Source: Anaerolineales bacterium | Lineage (GTDB): Bacteria > Chloroflexota > Anaerolineae > Anaerolineales > Villigracilaceae | Direction: 5' to 3' | Assembly: GCA_019187665.1 (NCBI GenBank) | Contig: JABARH010000017.1 | Coordinates: forward strand, 19,205 to 83,204 | Length of the DNA stretch: 64,000 bases | In this document: positions 60,856 through 64,000 of the stretch, piece by piece | Position numbering within the stretch: the stretch's first letter is position 1 | Layout: every line of letters begins with the position of its first letter | Position numbers and translations under genes: made by a program | Notes under the pieces: generated by a model | The model's input: only the letters and a program-made list of their open reading frames with translations | What the model was told of the DNA's origin: nothing | Database searches by the model: none

Positions 60856-60938
60856 GTGTCAGGTGTCAGGTTCTTGTAAACCTGACACCTGACACCTAAC
60901 ACCTGACACCTGACACCTGACACCTGGCACCTGACACC
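60856..60938. repeat. GTGTCAGGTGTCAG hairpin and ACACCTG tandem array after proS
   Basis: 17-bp arms 60856-60872 and 60879-60895 are perfect complements, continued by more 10-bp ACACCTG-type units to 60938. It lies between proS and the AlkD-like gene. The hairpin has no T-run. Confidence 0.9.
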
Positions 60939-60952
60939 TCGTACCCAACGCC

Positions 60953-61771
60953 ATGCCCGCCATTGACCTTGCTCGATTAAAAAAACAATCTGCACAGTTA
61001 GCCGAACTATTCGGACGCCCGCTGGAATTCACACGCGCCCTGCATGAAATGCTCGACTTCTACACCAATCGCACAATGCGAGGCGAGGGAGCGATTGCCC
61101 CGGTCTCCATGCTGAAAACGTATCGGACTGCTCCCGCCGTCCTGAAACAAGTCGAGAACGAGATTGGAGCGTTAGCCGCATCGCGCCCACGTGAGGCGCT
61201 TGAACTTGCCGATCATTTATGGGATGAGGGCTGGCTTGAAACGCGTCTGCTCGCCGCAATCTTAATCGGGCGCATTCCGCCACAAGAGGAACGCCTGCTC
61301 GCACGGCTGACGGCATGGGCAGGCCAACTGAGCGACCCGATCGTGCGCGCCGCCCTGCTCACAACCAGCCTCGCCCGCCTCCGAAAAGAAACGCCGGAAC
61401 GTTTTCTCGATCTCGTCGGCGAATGGCTCAATCCAAAACGCCAACGCCTTTGGCCCCACGGCATTCAGGCGCTGATCCCCCTGATCCGCGACCCAAACTT
61501 CACCAATCTTCCGCCGGTCTTTGACACTCTCGAAGAAGTCGTCACGGCCGCGCCCGTAACGATTCAAAGCGATTTGATTAACCTTTTCGATGCGCTCTAT
61601 GCCGTCTCCCCTTCTGAGACGATCTACTTCCTTCAGCACGTCATCGAAAATTCAGACAATCCCATGACCGCCGTGACCATCCGCCGCATTCTGCCTTCCC
61701 TGCCTTCCAGTCTCGCGGATGCTCTGCGCGGACTTGTGAAAACAAGAAAAAAAACTGGCGAGAGCGCGTAA
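60953..61771 (+). CDS. HEAT-repeat protein, DNA-alkylation-repair-like
   Basis: A 272-residue all-helical protein (LLAAILIGRIPPQEERLLAR, VRAALLTTSLARLRKETPER, LWPHGIQALIPLIRDPNFTN) with the rhythm of AlkD-type HEAT repeats, which clasp DNA. I see helix-pair similarity rather than a firm catalytic residue match, so the repair function is tentative. ATG 60953 has no Shine-Dalgarno; the upstream DNA is microsatellite. The next gene follows 38 bp later. Confidence 0.6.
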   Translation: MPAIDLARLKKQSAQLAELFGRPLEFTRALHEMLDFYTNRTMRGEGAIAPVSMLKTYRTAPAVLKQVENEIGALAASRPREALELADHLWDEGWLETRLLAAILIGRIPPQEERLLARLTAWAGQLSDPIVRAALLTTSLARLRKETPERFLDLVGEWLNPKRQRLWPHGIQALIPLIRDPNFTNLPPVFDTLEEVVTAAPVTIQSDLINLFDALYAVSPSETIYFLQHVIENSDNPMTAVTIRRILPSLPSSLADALRGLVKTRKKTGESA

Positions 61772-61809
61772 CTCACGCGGCAATTCACCAACATATCAAA
61801 GGAGGCGTC

Positions 61810-62316
61810 ATGTTAATCGTCGGTTTAATTCTCGGCACTGCGCTATTGATTTGGGGCCGGCAATTGTTCTGGCTTTTCATTGCAGGGGCTGGCTTCATGG
61901 TTGGGCTGCAAATCGCCTCGCGCGCCATCGGCGGACCCGAATGGGTTGGCATCGCAATCGGGCTGGTGGCTGCGATCGGCGCAGCGCTGTTGGCGGTCTT
62001 TCTCAAAACCATCGCCATCGGCGTTGGCGGGTTTTTGATGGGCGGCGCGATCCTCACCAGCCTGGCCGGTCTGCTTGGGGTGGACACCGGCTTGATCTAT
62101 TGGACGCTATTCGTTATTGGCGGGATTGGCGGCGCGCTGCTCATCTCGATGTTTTTCGACCTGGCCCTCATCTGGCTCTCATCGCTGGCGGGCGCGTCGT
62201 TGATCGTCGGCGCGTTTTCGCTGGACAATCCCTGGCGCGTAATGCTCTTCCTCGTTTTGCTTCTCATCGGGGTGGTTGCTCAGGCCCGGCGGGCAAAGGA
62301 AGAAAAGAAGGGTTGA
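61810..62316 (+). CDS. Small multi-pass membrane protein (DUF4203/TM198-like)
   Basis: A 168-residue protein with six to seven Gly-rich membrane helices (LIVGLILGTALLIWG, FWLFIAGAGFMVGLQ, GIAIGLVAAIGAALLAVFL, FMGGAILTSLAGLLG) and a short basic tail. The pattern resembles DUF4203/TMEM198-like proteins of unknown function. AAAGGAGG precedes ATG 61810. Confidence 0.75.
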   Translation: MLIVGLILGTALLIWGRQLFWLFIAGAGFMVGLQIASRAIGGPEWVGIAIGLVAAIGAALLAVFLKTIAIGVGGFLMGGAILTSLAGLLGVDTGLIYWTLFVIGGIGGALLISMFFDLALIWLSSLAGASLIVGAFSLDNPWRVMLFLVLLLIGVVAQARRAKEEKKG

Positions 62317-62468
62317 ACTCCGCCTGTTTTCATCCGGGAACAGGCCCGCCACCTTGCGTTTTTTTTAGGAAAGGGAATTTCCAGGAAAGGGAACCCCATG
62401 GGGGGTATACTGCAACAACACGTATCCATACAATTGGATGAAGTCAAAACCGAACCAGAGGATCTGCC
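62317..62468. other. Intergenic region before the protease gene
   Basis: It holds a T8 run near 62358 after GC-rich sequence (weak terminator candidate) and a TATACT at 62406-62411 that may be the -10 of the protease gene. AGAGGA lies before ATG 62469. Confidence 0.4.
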
Positions 62469-64000
62469 ATGAAGCAAACCATATTTCGCATCGCGCTTTT
62501 TCTGTTCGTCCTGACAGGGCTTGCCGTTCCAGTGGGAGGCGCGCAGGCATTGCCCGGCGTCGAAACCCTGAGCGGATGGCTGACCCTCGAATGGGGCGAC
62601 GCGCGAGACGGCGCATCCGCCATGAAGGCATTTCTGACGACCGATTCGGGCGAGCGCATCCAGCTGGCGGGAGACCTGCCCGGGCTACGCGCGCTGGACC
62701 GCACCCGCGTCCGCCTCGACGGGCGGCGGGATTCCGCTTCGACGCGCACGGACGGCGAATCCATCTTCCACGTGGGATCCGCTTTCCGTCAGGATGGAAG
62801 CGAAAGCGCGGCGGCGCCGGAGGCGGTCAGCGGGTCGAATCCGTGGGTCTCCATCATGTGCAAGTTCAGCGACTACGCGGATGAACCGAAAGACCTGCCT
62901 TATTTCCAAAATATGTTCGGCAGTTCGTACCCGGGATTGGACCATTACTGGCGCGAGGTGTCGTACAACATTGTAAACGTCGCGGGCAGCACAGCCGTCG
63001 GCTGGTATGTATTGCCCAAACCGCGCTCATATTATGTGTACAACAATAAGCTGGACTTCGACCGCGCCGCACAAGACTGCACGGCCATCGCAGATCCATA
63101 CGTTAATTTCAGCGGGATGGTCGGCATCAATTTAATGTTCAACTACGATCTTGATGGGTATGCCTGGGGCGGCTCGCATTACCTGACGCTCGACGGCGTG
63201 TCCAAGGTGTGGAGCATGACATGGGAGCCGCCCTGGGGATACGAGAGCATTACCGTGATGTCGCACGAGATGGGACACGGCTTTGGTCTGCCTCATTCTT
63301 CCGGGAGTTACGGCCAAACGTATGACAATCGCTGGGACGTGATGAGCGACGGCTGGACGGATTGCAATAACTCCACGCATGTCACGTATCAGTGTTTGGG
63401 GCAGCACACCATCGCGTATCACAAGGATATCCTCGGCTGGATTCAGCCGGGCGAAAAATTCATTGCCAGCGGCGGGAGCCAGACCATTACGCTGGAACGA
63501 CTGGCGCTTCCTCAAAGCGGAAACTACAAGATGGCGCAAATTCCCATAGATGGATCGAGTACGAATTTCTATACAGTGGAAGTGCGCCAAAAAGCGGGCT
63601 ACGATGTGAAATTGCCCGGCGGGGGCGTCATCATACACCAGGTGAATACCGAGCGCGAACGACCCGCCAACGTTGTGGATGCGGATGGCAACGGCAATAC
63701 CGGCGACGCGGGCGCGATGTGGATCGTCGGAGAGACGTTCAACGACGCGGCCAATGGGATTTCGGTGTATGTTGCTTCCTCCTCCGCGAGCGGGTTCACC
63801 GTGACGATCACCACGCCCACTCCGCCTCCTCCGGGCGCGTTCAACAAATCGAGCCCGGCTGACGGGGCGCTGGCAAGCGTCTCGCCAACCCTGCTCTGGG
63901 GTGCAAGCGGCGGAGCGAGCGGGTACGAGTATTGCATTGACGAAGTAGATAACGATATCTGCGACAATGTGTGGGTCAGCGCGGCCGGCACAACAGCGGC
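62469..64000 (+). CDS. Secreted metzincin-type (M6-like) metalloprotease, C-terminus cut by window end
   Basis: The frame is open from ATG 62469 to the window edge (about 510 residues). A signal peptide (IALFLFVLTGLAVPVGGAQA) precedes a ~110-residue pro-region and a catalytic domain with the extended zinc motif His266-Glu-Met-Gly-His270-x-x-Gly-x-x-His276 (HEMGHGFGLPH) and a Met-turn-like WDVMSDG with Met292. This is the metzincin pattern, closest in style to M6/M11-like secreted proteases. A beta-rich region follows, then SPADGALASVSPTLLWGASG, the start of a fibronectin/Big-like binding domain that continues beyond the window. AGAGGA supports the start. Confidence 0.88.
   Translation, partial: MKQTIFRIALFLFVLTGLAVPVGGAQALPGVETLSGWLTLEWGDARDGASAMKAFLTTDSGERIQLAGDLPGLRALDRTRVRLDGRRDSASTRTDGESIFHVGSAFRQDGSESAAAPEAVSGSNPWVSIMCKFSDYADEPKDLPYFQNMFGSSYPGLDHYWREVSYNIVNVAGSTAVGWYVLPKPRSYYVYNNKLDFDRAAQDCTAIADPYVNFSGMVGINLMFNYDLDGYAWGGSHYLTLDGVSKVWSMTWEPPWGYESITVMSHEMGHGFGLPHSSGSYGQTYDNRWDVMSDGWTDCNNSTHVTYQCLGQHTIAYHKDILGWIQPGEKFIASGGSQTITLERLALPQSGNYKMAQIPIDGSSTNFYTVEVRQKAGYDVKLPGGGVIIHQVNTERERPANVVDADGNGNTGDAGAMWIVGETFNDAANGISVYVASSSASGFTVTITTPTPPPPGAFNKSSPADGALASVSPTLLWGASGGASGYEYCIDEVDNDICDNVWVSAAGTTA

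Noticed and set aside
59304..60995. 563-codon minus-strand frame opposite proS
   Set aside because: proS is certain on the plus strand; the antisense frame begins and ends in microsatellites.

Overview
The window reads as a chromosomal segment of a GC-rich, free-living bacterium. The flavour is Chloroflexota, most likely Anaerolineae: a UMF1-type MFS carrier, archaeal/eukaryotic-type ProRS, protealysin-type M4 protease, CAP-LysM protein, STAND/TPR proteins, and the absence of any outer-membrane or sporulation cassette. That assignment is inference from protein style; there is no rRNA marker. I see no tRNA, rRNA or CRISPR array.

Layout. 0-7 kb: end of a TPR protein; two half-size ABC exporter genes forming a probable heterodimer, preceded by a small leader ORF and an intrinsic terminator that look like a ribosome-controlled attenuator; a class IV aminotransferase carrying an in-frame repeat array; a lipoprotein. 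7-12 kb is an accessory stretch: a Xer-like tyrosine recombinase whose promoter abuts a perfect dif-like palindrome, a STAND (NB-ARC) ATPase with near-identical TPRs, and a DUF559 endonuclease gene broken by a 152-bp MITE-like element. 12-22 kb: FAD enzymes, an RlmN-like radical SAM protein, isochorismatase, Lrp-type sensor domain, formate/nitrite channel, CAP-LysM protein, Ndk, and a TPR protein with a tryptophan-motif-rich linker.

22-32 kb: MFS carrier; a methionine operon (metY-metA-aminotransferase) under a SAM-I riboswitch, with MetA of the acetyl type matching MetY; dcd; ftcD; cytochrome-b5-like protein; fdhD; a CBS protein. 32-43.7 kb: two tightly packed minus-strand operons. One holds CDP-alcohol phosphatidyltransferase, lgt, ABC ATPase and an ABC-2 permease fused to a SpoIIM domain. 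The other holds purine nucleoside phosphorylase, a membrane protein, GNAT, a membrane GAF-HTH regulator, an S1 protein and ftsK. 43.7-52 kb: coupled HD-GYP and GGDEF genes, then alr-lspA-rluD-ltaE in the opposite direction. 52-64 kb: protealysin-like protease with its emfourin inhibitor; dppB-dppC-cca; an esterase lipoprotein; a second leader-ORF/terminator leader before a MazG-like/LOG pair; proS flanked by microsatellites; an AlkD-like protein; a DUF4203-like membrane protein; and the start of a secreted metzincin protease.

Recurring themes are two families of short mobile palindromic elements, -10 boxes placed 6-7 nt before start codons (leaderless transcripts), and two candidate attenuators.
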